The notes under the pieces are model-generated. The model was not told the origin of the DNA. It searched no databases and saw only the letters and a program-made list of their open reading frames with translations. Below, piece by piece: positions 46,911 through 57,572 of a stretch of 64,000 nucleotides of DNA. Source of the stretch: Phascolarctos cinereus. Taxonomy: Eukaryota; Chordata; Mammalia; Diprotodontia; Phascolarctidae. Location: contig NW_018344252.1 of assembly GCF_002099425.1 (NCBI RefSeq), positions 496,001 to 560,000 on the forward strand, in the 5' to 3' direction. Position numbers and translations under genes: made by a program. How positions within the stretch are numbered: position 1 is the stretch's first letter; each line of letters opens with the position of its first letter.

Positions 46911-47399
46911 CCACTGCATCTAGTGCCCCAGCACAGAGAAGCAGAATTACAGAACTCTTGTGGTTGACCTTCATTATTCCGCTGATTTTTCACTTGGCCC
47001 CAGAGAGAGAAGTGATCATCGTCAACATCTGGGCTTAGGTCTTCTCCAGTGCTACTCAAGATGAGAGGTTGGTGCCCCCACGTGAAAGCATGTAGGCTCC
47101 TTTCTGAACTCGCCCTCTCTTTGGCTCTCCATGGTGTCCACCTGCCCATCTCTGCCTCCCTTCCTCGCCTCCTTGTCCCACCACCAATCCAATCTAACAA
47201 ACCTCCATTTTGGCAAGACCAGCACATATGAATGACCCCATGACCCTGGCGTGGCTGGAGGTCCACTCATGGAAGAGGCCCAAGGAGGAAGGTGTACTTG
47301 AGGACTGAAGGCAGTTTTTCCCCCTGGGACTTGAATTTACATGAACATGACAACATCCCTTCTTGTATTACAAGGCAAGCCAGATGCCAATATTTAAAA
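46911..47399. other. Intergenic, no gene seen
   Basis: Unique-looking sequence before the purine tract. Confidence 0.4.
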
Positions 47400-47400
47400 A

Positions 47401-48114
47401 GTGAGGAAAGAAGGAAGGAGGGAGGAAGGAAGAGGAAGGAAGGAAGGAAGGAGGAAGGGAGGGAGGAAGGGAGGAAGGAAGGAAGGAAGGAAGAAGGAAG
47501 GAAGGAAGGGAAGGAAGGAAGGAAGGAAGGAAGGAAGGAAGGAGGGAGGGAGGGAGGGAGGAGGAAGGAAAGGAAGGAAGGGAGGGAGGGAGGGAGGAAG
47601 GAAAGGAAGGAAGGGAGGGAGGGAAGGAGGAAGGAAGGAAGGGAGGAAGGGAGGAAGGGAGAGAGGAAGGGAGGAAGGGAGGGAGGGAGGAGGTGGAAGG
47701 AAGGAAGGGAGGGAGGGAGGGAGGGAGGGAGGAAGGAAAAGAAGGAAGGAAGGGAGGAGGAGGGAGGGAGGGAGAGGGAGGAAGGAAGGGAGGAAGGAAG
47801 GAAGGAAGGAAGAAGAAGGAAGGAAGGAAGGAAGGGAGGGAGGGAGGGAGGAAGGGAGGAAGGAAAGGAAGGAAGGGAGGGAGGGAGGGAGGAAGGAAAG
47901 GAAGGAAGGGAGGGAAGGAGGAAGGAAGGAAGGGAGGAAGGGAGGAAGGGAGGGAGGAAGGGAGGAAGGGAGGGAGGGAGGGAGGGTGGAAGGAAGGGAG
48001 GAGAGGAGGAGGAGGGAGGAAAGGAAGGGAGGGAGGAAGGGAAGGAAGGAAGGAAGGAAGGAAGGAAGGAAGGAAGGAAGGGAGGGAGGGAGGGAGGAAG
48101 GGAGGAAGGAAGGA
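47401..48114. repeat. (GGAA)n/(GGGA)n purine tract, 714 bp
   Basis: Almost entirely purine on the + strand. GGAA and GGGA units alternate in blocks that recur at a larger scale. Translations of up to 296 residues across it are repeat artefacts on both strands. Confidence 0.97.
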
Positions 48115-48245
48115 ACCATTTACATGGGGCCTACTGTGTGCCAGGCTTTATGCTCAATGCTTCACAAACATCATCCCATTGATCCACCAGCTGCTTAGCC
48201 CCCATCCTGGAGAAAGAACAATTTTAGATCCTACAAGTCACTCGG
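48115..48245 (-). repeat. MIR fragment, antisense
   Basis: 'cctactgtgtgccaggcttt' and 'cttcacaaacatcatcccat' directly after the purine tract. Confidence 0.6.
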
Positions 48246-48270
48246 GGGTGCAGAGCTAGAATTGGGGGCT

Positions 48271-48531
48271 CCTCTCATTTTTATCTAGAATCCACGGGTG
48301 GGAGCGGAAGGTTGGAAAGCATTGTCCTAAGACTGCGGTGAGCCATGGCCAATCCTTTTCTGGACTGGAAACCATCCCCCGAGAATGCCCTTGGTTCGCT
48401 GGGAAAGATCTTGTACTAAACATTATCTGTCTCCAGAAGGCAATGTGTTCACTGCCTTCATTTGGCCTTGTCAGGCAGAAGCAGAAGCTGTCCCTGGGAT
48501 TCAGGGGACTGACTGTCTAGTACCCAGAAGG
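48271..48531 (+). repeat. Inverted repeat, left arm (261 bp)
   Basis: Runs from 'cctctcatttttatctagaa' to 'gtctagtacccagaagg'. Read base by base, the reverse complement of 49420-49680 is the same over the whole length, with no difference that I could find. It is not one of the common repeat families here. Confidence 0.95.
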
Positions 48532-49419
48532 GGTACTGCGTCTTTACCTGGCCCGGGAGAGGAGAGTTGGGCCTATTTCTCTGGGAGACAGACAGAGAGA
48601 CCGACATGCTTGCAGCTGGGCCGCCAAGCCAAGCCAGGGTAAGAGTCCAAGCAGGACACCTTTTCTCCTTTCCGTGCCCCTCCCCTCTCCCTGGAGGGCA
48701 GGCACTGGGCACACCGAAGACAGCTGGGCAGGGCGACCAAGGAGAGAAACCTTGCCAGGGGCCGGACGAGAGCCTCCAAACTGAGCTGAGCCCTGGATTG
48801 GAATCTTCCATTTCCAAGCTGCGTGGCTTTGGGAAGTCCCTGCATCTCTCTGGGCTTCAGCACCCCTCTCCTGTCAAATGGCCTGATTGGACAGTTGGCC
48901 TCCACGCTGTCTTCAAGTCCTCAGCCCTAAGACTTTCTGAAAACACTAAGAAGGGAGCCCTGTATTTGGAGAAAGAAGCTTGAGTGCGCTGGGTGATCCT
49001 GGGCAAGGCATTCCCCTGCTGGGAGCCCCAGATTCCTTATCTATGAAATGGCCTAGCTAGACTTGACCACTTCCAAGGCCCCTCCAGATCTAATGGCCTT
49101 TCGTCCTCCGCTAATAAGATTAGTCAATAAATGAAATTTCTTTATTCAATTCCAAACTTCTCAAATATTTGTTTTTAAAAGAATCCAGAGGTGATGATTC
49201 CTTAGAGCTCTTGGAATAATAGGCTCCTATGAAAGTGTCCAAAGCTAGTAAGTGGGAGAAATTCGTGTTTATTGATGTTTGCTAAACTTTGGGTTTGAAA
49301 CCCAAAAGAAAAGGACCCAGAGTGCTCTCTGTCATTGCCCTGCTCTCCCCTTCCTTCCTTTCCCATGAGTACTTGGGTGGAGAGAGTCAAATGAAACGAG
49401 GGCAGTGAAGACAAAGTAT
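48532..49419. other. Spacer of the inverted repeat
   Basis: 888 bases. Holds sense MIR-like pieces at about 48800-48900 ('ccaagctgcgtggctttggg') and 48985-49095 ('gggtgatcctgggcaaggca'). The rest is unrecognised. The two halves of the spacer are not mirror images of each other. Confidence 0.6.
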
Positions 49420-49680
49420 CCTTCTGGGTACTAGACAGTCAGTCCCCTGAATCCCAGGGACAGCTTCTGCTTCTGCCTGACAAGGCCAAATGAAGGCAGT
49501 GAACACATTGCCTTCTGGAGACAGATAATGTTTAGTACAAGATCTTTCCCAGCGAACCAAGGGCATTCTCGGGGGATGGTTTCCAGTCCAGAAAAGGATT
49601 GGCCATGGCTCACCGCAGTCTTAGGACAATGCTTTCCAACCTTCCGCTCCCACCCGTGGATTCTAGATAAAAATGAGAGG
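49420..49680 (-). repeat. Inverted repeat, right arm (261 bp)
   Basis: Exact reverse complement of 48271-48531. Sequence identity stops sharply at both edges of the pair. Confidence 0.95.
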
Positions 49681-50263
49681 CCTAGAAGAGGAACCAGGAC
49701 ACAGGGGTCATACAGGAGGCAGATCCCAGCAGGCCACAAAGGCTCTTGTGTTCTGGGACAAAGGTCTCCAAAGGGGAGCCCATAGCATGCCTCCCAGGGT
49801 TCGTGTGGGTAATTAGTAGAAATGCAGGTCCCATCCTCCCCCAACAGCCACCAAGGGGCACGTCCTCAAGACACCCACACTGCCTTCTTTGCCCATTGTC
49901 TCCTAACACTCCATCCCTTCTAGCTGAAGGCCAACAGTGGCTGTGCCAGCTGCTGGCATTTCCCCTTCTGCCAGCTCTAACCTCTATAGCAGCAATGCTG
50001 GCAAAAATCCCCTCCCCTCCTCAGAATCTGCACCCCTGCCTCCAACGCCACCCTGTAACTAGTGGGAGGCATCTCTCATTGGACTCTGCTATCTAGGGCA
50101 GGGGCTGGGAAGTAACAGCCCCACTCCAATTCCTTTTTGTTTGGGGTGGGACAGAGTGAAGCACCCAGATGGCATCTAACCTGAGGCAGGGAAGGGTCGT
50201 GAGGTGCACTGTCTTTACGTTGTCTTCCCTACCCCTCTCCAACCCTAAACTTCCCTATGATTT
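49681..50263. other. Intergenic, no gene seen
   Basis: Nothing recognised. Confidence 0.4.
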
Positions 50264-50412
50264 TTTAAATGAATTAATTTTTTGCATTCCTTTTTAAAAA
50301 TTTGAGTTCCAAATTCTCTCCTTCCAGCTCCTTTCCTTACCAATTGAGAAGACAAGTGATATGATACCCATTTATGTGGGAAGTGATGCAAAACATATTT
50401 CCAGATTAGCCA
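50264..50412 (-). repeat. L1 LINE 3' tip, antisense
   Basis: 'tttgagttccaaattctctc', 'ccaattgagaagacaagtga' and 'gcaaaacatatttccagatt' are the reversed extreme 3' part of a marsupial L1. Confidence 0.75.
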
Positions 50413-50639
50413 TTTTAGGGAGGGAAAATTCAGGAGAGAAAGAAGCCTCAGAAACACAAGCTAGGAAGTGGAACTGTCATTGCCAGAGAGTCCGAAGACC
50501 CCAAAAGCTCTTATCTCAATCACCTGGCGAGATAATAAGCAGGGCAGGCTTCCTTATCCCTGTTTTGCAAAGGGGGAAACTGAGGCTCGGCACTAGTCAC
50601 ATCATTCCTAAGTGTCATCATTAGTTCTTAAGCAGGGTT

Positions 50640-51390
50640 GGGAAAGATATTCATAGCAGTGCTTTTGTGGGAGGAAAAGCCTAGGAACAAAGCAGATGCC
50701 CATTAACTGAAGAATGGCTGAACAAACTGTGATTTGTGCTGAGCCTGGGGTCAGGGAGACCTGAGTTCAAATCCAGCCTCAGATAGTGTACTAGCTGTGT
50801 GACCCAGGGCAAGTCACTTCCCCTCTGTTTCCTCAACTGTCAAATGGGAATAATAAAAATAGCCCTTCCCTCCCAGGGCCGTTGTGGGAATCAAATGAGA
50901 TAATGTCTATAAAGCACTTTGTCAACCTTAAAATGCTCTGTCAATGGTAGCTGGCATAAATGTAACAGGCTATCACCATGCAGAGCGAAATGACAAGTAT
51001 GAGGAATTTGGAGAAGCAGAAAGATTTGTAAGAACCGGTAACACAGTGAAATAAATGAAATCAGTGGACAGTCCAGACAATGCCTTCAATCAGGTCACGA
51101 AAACGCCGTTAGGAGGAAGCCAAATGCTGCGTGACCATCGGGACCAATCTTGACCCCGCCAAAGGGATAAGGGAGTCCCGCTTCTCTCCTCCACAGCGGA
51201 GGGATGTGGGAGGGCGGGGATAAACGGCGCGGTCATCGCCAGACGCGGTCACTGCTCGCTCGGTTCGACGGGCGGTTTTTCTCTTCCACCAAAGAGGCGT
51301 TGTTGGGCTGGGGCAGGGCTGCGTACCCCGACACTGACGAGATATAAACATGAAAGGCATCAGTGAAATGGATGTGAGAACCAGGCTGAG
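50640..51390 (+). repeat. L1 LINE 3' region, sense, with SINE insert
   Basis: 'ttaactgaagaatggctgaa' (about 50704-50723) is followed by a SINE (50735-50955). The L1 then resumes with 'gcagagcgaaatgacaagta', 'ccatcgggaccaatcttgac' and 'gatgtgggagggcgggg'. The distal part has become unusually CpG-rich compared with other L1 3' ends. Confidence 0.6.
50735..50955 (+). repeat. MIR/tRNA SINE, sense
   Basis: 'tgctgagcctggggtcaggg', 'gagttcaaatccagcctcag', 'gtttcctcaactgtcaaatg', 'gagataatgtctataaagca' and 'tcaatggtagctgg', essentially the full sense element. Inserted in the L1. Confidence 0.9.
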
Positions 51391-52121
51391 CACCTTAGAA
51401 AATCCGGACTGAGAGTCGGGTGAAGCGCTCCTCCCTCTCAGGCCCTCAGCTGCCTCCTCCCTAGATGAGGTTGGATTGGACCTCAGTTCCCTCCCACCTC
51501 CAAGTCCCACGAGCCTGTATATAGAGCTGCCCCGCCCGACCCCACTGTACAAAAGCATCATTAATCCAAGGGGGTCCGATGGCATCTGGTAGGCACCTCC
51601 TGCATACAGCACGTGCCAGGCACTGGTCGGCGGCAAAGTTTTCTTGAACCTGTCAACAGTGTTGGGTGGGGTGCGAGGGGCGGCATGGTACCGTGGGTAG
51701 AGTCAGGAAGGCCTGGGTTCCAGTCCTGCACAAGTTGGTTAACCTTTCAGTGCCTCAGACGACTGCCCGAGCCTGAGCTGCGGAAGAGGCGCCCTCTGCA
51801 CTGGGAGAAGTTCCTCCCCAGGCTGCTCCCCATGCCGGTGGGTCACAGGTCCCGTCCAAAAGAACCAAAATGGGGCAAGACTTTGGACCAAGTCGCCCCA
51901 ACATCAGCACTGAGGCCGGCAGGAGGCTGGTGGCCGCGAGGTTGGGAGGTCCTCCTAACGGAGCCAGGGACTTGCACTGGGGACTTTCCTCCAACTGTGC
52001 AGAGCCCAGCCCCTCCACACCTACTGCCCCTGGGTTTCCAGGACATCGCCACAGAGGGTCCCTTCAACGCGCCGGATTCCTCCCGATACGGCGAGGGTGT
52101 CAGGGTGCCATCTGACCGTCC
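51391..52121. other. Intergenic, GC-rich, no gene seen
   Basis: Raised CpG content. MIR-like scraps ('catctggtaggcacctcctg' and others) but no gene structure. Confidence 0.4.
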
Positions 52122-52138
52122 CCCCCCCCCCCCCCCCG
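52122..52138. repeat. C homopolymer
   Basis: A run of about 17 C's, prone to sequencing or assembly length error. Confidence 0.9.
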
Positions 52139-52227
52139 TCACCTTGTGGGTAGACCATCCTTTCTGTCATTCAAATCTGTACTCACGTTCTTTGGAAAAA
52201 GAATGCTACTTTACAGAGGGTCCAGGT

Positions 52228-52350
52228 TTTATGAATCTCTCCCTCTCCCCTCTCTCTCCTGTCTCCCCCCTCTCTCTCTCCCTCCTCCCCTCTCTCCTCC
52301 ATTTTTCTCTCTCCTTTCTCCCCCCCATGTCTCTCTGTCTCTGTCTCTCC
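52228..52350. repeat. (TC)-rich tract
   Basis: Imperfect C/T tract leading into the CA repeat. Confidence 0.9.
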
Positions 52351-52351
52351 C

Positions 52352-52354
<3 letters not shown>

Positions 52355-52440
<86 letters not shown>
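52355..52440. repeat. (AC)43 microsatellite
   Basis: 86 bases of uninterrupted AC. Likely to vary in length between individuals. Confidence 0.97.
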
Positions 52441-52442
<2 letters not shown>

Positions 52443-52867
52443 CTTGCCCCATCCCTCTCCAGGTATTGGTAAGAAAAAGCATGGTAGTAGAAGGAATGGC
52501 ACTTAGAAGCCGACTTTGGGGCCAATTACACTCCGTTCCGAGGAGGGAATTTGGACAGGAAGTTCCAAAAGGAGAGTGGGGGCGCTTTGCGCCCCCGGAG
52601 CCCCGGGTGGAGAGCACAGGCTGGTGAAACGAATGCTCGAAGCGGAATTGAGGACCTGGGACTCAACCCTGGCTCTGTCCTTGTTGTCACTGCAGCTGCC
52701 TCCTTTGGCCCTCAGCCTCCTGCTCCACGTGACCTCTAGGGCCACCTAGTCCAGATGCCTGGGTCCAAGGTCCTTGGGGGTGTCTGGTTAGACCAAGTTC
52801 CTCTCCCTTCCCCTGGGGAAGGAAAGATGGCACATAGAAACACCCCGACCGACTGCTGTCATTGTCG
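52441..52867. other. Intergenic, no gene seen
   Basis: Nothing recognised beyond a MIR-like scrap around 52640-52690. Confidence 0.4.
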
Positions 52868-53112
52868 GCCCACTAGGTGGCGCCATAGTGCAGTGCTAGG
52901 CCTGGAGTCAGGAAGACTCATCTTCATGGGTTCAAATCCAGCCTCAGACACTTAACGAGCTGTGTGACCCTGGGCAAGTCACTTGATCTGTTTGCCTCAG
53001 CTTCCTCATCTGTAACATGAGCTAGAGAAGGAAATGGCGAACCACTCCAGCATCTTTGCCAAGAAGACCCCAAATGGAGTCATAAAAAGCTGGCCATGAC
53101 TGAACAGCAAAA
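52868..53112 (+). repeat. RTE-tailed SINE, sense
   Basis: 'cactaggtggcgccatagtg', 'gttcaaatccagcctcagac', then tail 'ctagagaaggaaatggcgaa', 'ccaagaagaccccaaatgga' and 'ctggccatgactgaacagca'. Confidence 0.93.
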
Positions 53113-53830
53113 GCACCTACCATACCAAGCTCCAGGGATACCACAGGCAAAAGGTGGCCCCTGCCCTCAAGGAGCTTATAGTCTGATGGAAGAGACAACA
53201 AACAAACACGTACAAACATGCTACAGGCAGAATCGAGAGATAATGGGCAAAAGGAAGGCACTGGGGTTGGGGAAGCTTCCTGCAGAAGGTGCGGTTTTAG
53301 TTGGGACTTCCAGGAAGCCAGGGAGGTCAGCGGTCAGAGCAGAGGAAGGACAGCCTTCCGGGTAACGGGCGACAGCCAGAGAGAATGCCCAGAGCCAAGA
53401 GAGGGAGCTTCTTGTCCATGGGACAGCCAAGGGGATGGTGTCAATGGATCGAAGGTCAGGAAGTAAGGGAGGAGGGGGCTAGGTGACGAAGGGCTTTGGA
53501 CGCCACACAGAGCACTCTGAATTCGATCCAAGGAGTTGCTAGAGTTTACTGAGCAGGGGAAAAGGTGGCATGATCAGACCTGTGCTTTAGGAAAACCACT
53601 TTGGTGGCTGAACTGAATGTTAGATGGACCGGAGCGGGGGGACCTGAGGCAGTCAGACCCACCCCCAGCAGCTCTTGCAATTGCCTGGCTGGAGGGACAC
53701 GGGCCTGCGTCAGGGCGGGGGCAGAAGGGATGTGGCCGAGGTGAAACCAACAGGCCTTGGCACCACACTGAATGCAGGGGGTGAGAGAGGAAGCAGGCCA
53801 GGCTGACTCCCAGGTCACCAGATGGAAGGA
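53113..53830 (+). repeat. Unnamed interspersed repeat, long copy
   Basis: The longest piece of this repeat in the window. In order: 'cccctgccctcaaggagctt', 'ttttagttgggacttccagg', 'acgaagggctttggacgcca', 'gagcaggggaaaaggtggca', 'accactttggtggctgaact', 'gaggtgaaaccaacaggcct'. The same order recurs in many mammalian genomes, but I cannot name the family. No coding frame. Confidence 0.5.
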
Positions 53831-54375
53831 CTATCAGATGGTGTTAGCCTTTGTAATTAGCAGGTCCAAACGCAGGCACATAGAACAACTGCTGTCTGGT
53901 GGCAGTGGGAAGAAGCAGCCAAGCCTGCCCCTTCCAGCAGAAAGAGCAAACTGGCGTCCAGGCTCGGAAAGACCCACCCAAGTGTGCCCAGGGTGGGGCA
54001 AGTATGAGTCAGCCCCATAAAGAGGCCAAATGCCAGAAGCTGTGGTGACCCACCCCGGCCTGGGGATGCATGAGGAAACAAATGCATTCTGCCTTTCCGT
54101 GCAGAGTGGGGGCTGCAGGGATCCTCTGCTGCCCCAAGGCGGGTTGGCTGGGTCTGCCATTTTGACAAGGGAAGGCTCAGTGAGGCTGGGGGGAAGGGGG
54201 AAGTCACCATGTGTGATGTAAAAACGGGCAGAGCCAACGAGACCTTTAAATAAGGAAATGAAGTGTGCTACCCACCCCCCACGTGTCCAGGCGTCGTGTA
54301 ACACGTGGGGCCTACACACGCATCCTCTGTCCCCGTGGGCTAGGTCCACCTTAGATCTTTGTCCTCAACTTTGTC
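53831..54375. other. Intergenic, no gene seen
   Basis: Nothing recognised. Confidence 0.4.
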
Positions 54376-54523
54376 TTTTTTTTTTTAAGGCAATTGGGGT
54401 TAAGTGACTTGCCCAGGGTCACACAGCTAGTAAGCGTCAAGTGTGGTCTGAGGCTGCATTTGAACTCGGGTCCTTCTGACTTCAGGGCCGGTGCTCTATC
54501 CACTGTGCCACCTAACTGCCCCT
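54376..54523 (-). repeat. tRNA-derived SINE, antisense
   Basis: T-run, 'ggcaattggggttaagtgac', core, 'catttgaactcgggtccttc' and 'cactgtgccacctaactgcc'. Full length. Confidence 0.95.
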
Positions 54524-54999
54524 GAACTTTCTTCTGGGGACCTCCCCACGGTTGCACACTCCCTCAAACTGGCAGACAACCTTTCCCCTTTCCAGAGCTC
54601 CGGTCCTCCGTCACTAACTGCTTACCGGCCATCCGCACCTGCACGTCTTAGAACCATCTCCCACTAGGTATTCAAAATGGAAGTCATCGCCCACCCCACC
54701 CCCTCCCCCTACTTCTGCCATGGGCACGAGAAGCCAGCAGCTGGGATGAGCTCCAGCATTGGCCCCCTCCACTGCCCACGGTCAGAGAATCCCAGGGGGC
54801 CAACCCCCAAGAGGATTCCTCCAGTGGCCCCAGAGCGAGCGAGGGCAGCCCCCCGCAGTCTCAACTCGAGCAGTCCCTCTCTACACCCAGGGGCACCTTC
54901 CTCTCCCCAGTGAGCTCCCACCCTTGTGTTCACAGAGCCAAGCTGCTAGTCTCCAGGCTTGGGTCACCTTCTGGGGAGGAAGGAACGGGGGCCTGGAAC
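54524..54999. other. Intergenic, downstream of ERI1
   Basis: No gene recognised between the SINE and the inferred ERI1 transcript end. Confidence 0.4.
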
Positions 55000-55018
55000 A
55001 TAGCAAAAGGTGTGTGAT

Positions 55019-55024
55019 TTTATT
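55019..55024 (-). terminator. ERI1: Candidate distal ERI1 poly(A) signal
   Basis: TTTATT on the + strand, so AATAAA in the ERI1 sense, followed by a T/G-rich stretch. Confidence 0.45.
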
Positions 55025-56794
55025 TCAGAACAAAGCACACAATGCAGGGGTTCCACTCATCACCCCACCCCAAAGATAACAGCAACACTTCCACAGATCA
55101 AAGACAAACCTGAGAAAGCAGCTAGCGCAGAGCACACGGTGGTGGTCGGTGAGGTCTTTGGTCACACCGCTTCCCCTCACCACTGAGCCCCTTCCTCGGA
55201 AGCCCCGGCCGGCGTCCTCCCACTGTGGGCTGCGAGGCGCTGCCGCCACTCTCACCATCATCGGACCCGCTGGGGATTCTCGCAGCCGACATCGGGCTGG
55301 CTCCCGAGGGCCCCCTTCGCTTGAGCCACCCGTTCCTGCTCTCTTTAGGCACTTTGGTCGCGGAGAAGGTAACAGAAGCACAAGTCCGTAAAATACCTGG
55401 TGTGGGGCTCTGGCCAAAGGGCCCCACAGACAAACCATACCAGCAGGCTGCTTGGTGCTTGCAGCGATTTCTGGCTTGAACCAAACAGAAAAGTCAAAAA
55501 CCGCTGGTGTGACAGACCCCAGGAAAAACAGGCGTTTCAAGTACTGTCAATCAGAGATGACTCGGAGGAGAATCGCAGCAAGGGCCACCTGTGGAATGCT
55601 TCTCAGGCGCGTGCCTGGACACTGGAAAGGGGTCAGTCTGAGAGCGGCCAGTGAGAAGGAAGGGATGCCCCCTCACGCCACGGAACAGAACGGACTCGAG
55701 AACTCCCGTAGCGCCGGCCTCCCCCACTCGGGACAGGTGGGCGCTCACTCCGCAGAACAGCAGCTCCACGAGAGGCTGGGAGGGCGCACGGTGTCCAAAC
55801 TAGATCAATACGTGCCTTGGCCGGCAAAGCAGAGACACGGCATGACCTGCTGCAGCCCCCGGGAGAGGCGCATGTGGTAACAGCACGATGACTTTAAAGG
55901 GGTCAGTGCTCTGAACAAGGCAAAAACAAAGGAATCCCCAAAATCGGGGGAGTCCCTTCTAAAAAAAAGGGCCTCGGAAGGAAAAGGAAACAAACTGGCA
56001 ACACTGAGACCCAACCGCTTTCAGAGCTGATCCACAGGGGCTTTTCTAAAGCAACGTAGTGTACGCCGCTCTGCATTCTGGAACACGACCCCCTCTGTCC
56101 ATCTTTTACTGAAACTGCACGCCCCCACCCCAAAGGCAAAAAGAATAAACATACCATCACGTACACCCTTGCATGTGTACCCAGAGGCCTTTAAATAAAG
56201 GGCATATTTTCAAGTTAAAATAAAAATAAAAACATAATACAATGCAGCAGACTCAAGAAAGCCGTAAGGGCACACTCCTTCACGTAGGGTAGGTCAATCA
56301 AACCCTGAGCAAATGCACCCACCCTGCAAACAGCCAGAGCATCTCTCTTCCTCCCCCTCACGCTGCTCTGCAGGTGCTAAGGCCCCCCAACACAGGGTGC
56401 CCAGCATGTTCAAATGAAGACCACGAGAGAAGCTGGGCTCCAGGAAGAGCAGTCAGAAGAACAGTGTCTGAATACAACCTAACCAGGTTCGTGCCTCTAG
56501 GTGAAACAGCCTCCTTCGTCCTCCTTTAGACTTTTTTCTTTGGAGTGAAGAACTGACCTCTTCCTGTCTCAGCATCAGCTGGTTTTTAACGTGTGGGGGT
56601 CAACTCAACGCTCTATCTGTGACCGCACTTTTCACACGCTGCAGCGAGCGAGCTGGAGGGGACTGACAAGTCATGCGGTCAAGCCTCCTTCCCTGCAGCA
56701 CGAGGGATGCTCTCAGCCATCTCTGAGGACCTTCTCATGCCAAGAGTTCCTCACTCTCCGACAAACATCAAATGGGGTGGGGCACATTACTCAC

Positions 56795-56800
56795 TTTATT
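56795..56800 (-). terminator. ERI1: Candidate proximal ERI1 poly(A) signal
   Basis: AATAAA on the minus strand about 0.93 kb downstream of the ERI1 stop. Confidence 0.35.
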
Positions 56801-57512
56801 CTCCTTCCTGGCTGTGCTGAATACGAATGGCGATGCTTGATTTTTAAGACTAATTCCAGTTTAGCAGGCCTCATATCTCCTTATCATTTACTCAGTTTCA
56901 CAAACTTTCAGGCCATCGCCGTGTGGCAGAGGAAAAAAGGCCTAAAAACCTCATCTTCATAAAAACTGTAGGGTAACAAAGTTATATTTTCTGTGATTTT
57001 CCCCAAACTCCATTTTCTTTCCATTTGTCACTCATCTGCATTAAGTAGTAAATTTTCCATCAGATCTGTGACCTGACCTGATTTTGCCCAACCACCCCCC
57101 TAGAGACTGAACCTCTTCTAACTGTACCAGTGCCCTGGTGAGTGACTGTGCCACGTGCATCGATCGGAGGGCGGCTGCCATCTCACTCCTGCCCTTGGCT
57201 TTCCTTCCCAGGGTCCAGGGCACCCGAGTCAGATGCTGAGACGGGAACGCAGGAATGCCCGGGGATGAGGCGCTTCCCCGGGGGAAGGAGTGCACGTCGG
57301 CTAAGGACGAGCCTACCCGAACGCAGACTGGGAACCTTGTATTCGCGAATGGGCAAGCTCACTTCCGAAAAGGAATGTACATATATGTTTGTGTGTGTGC
57401 GACAATGTATACACACGCTCACACACAAACACGTACATGAGGACTGTTTAACAATACTTTGAGAACTAAAAGTGCTGGTGGCATTGAATTCCAAAACTCC
57501 CTCCATCTGCTG

Positions 57513-57572
57513 TTTGTTCAACAAATATATATACACACACACACATATATACATATATATTTGTTCAACAAA
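57513..57572 (-). repeat. ERI1: TA/CA repeat between 13-bp direct repeats
   Basis: TTTGTTCAACAAA occurs at 57513-57525 and again at 57560-57572, with 34 bases of TA/CA repeat between. On the ERI1 sense strand the core contains TGTATATA twice (57535-57528 and 57553-57546), the RNA motif bound by Pumilio proteins. Confidence 0.6.

Noticed and set aside
47292-48259. Open frames of up to 296 residues rich in Gly, Glu, Lys, Arg or Pro, Ser, Leu
   Set aside because: They are translations of the GGAA/GGGA tract in all frames of both strands. No gene is implied.
48338-49844. The same 60-residue frame appearing on + (48338-48520) and - (49431 onward) strands
   Set aside because: It is the two arms of the inverted repeat, not two genes. 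The frame begins at GTG and has no domain. It was useful only as a pointer to the repeat.
55122-55484. 120-codon minus-strand frame near the ERI1 3' end
   Set aside because: Begins at TTG, lies in the inferred 3'UTR and matches no part of ERI1.
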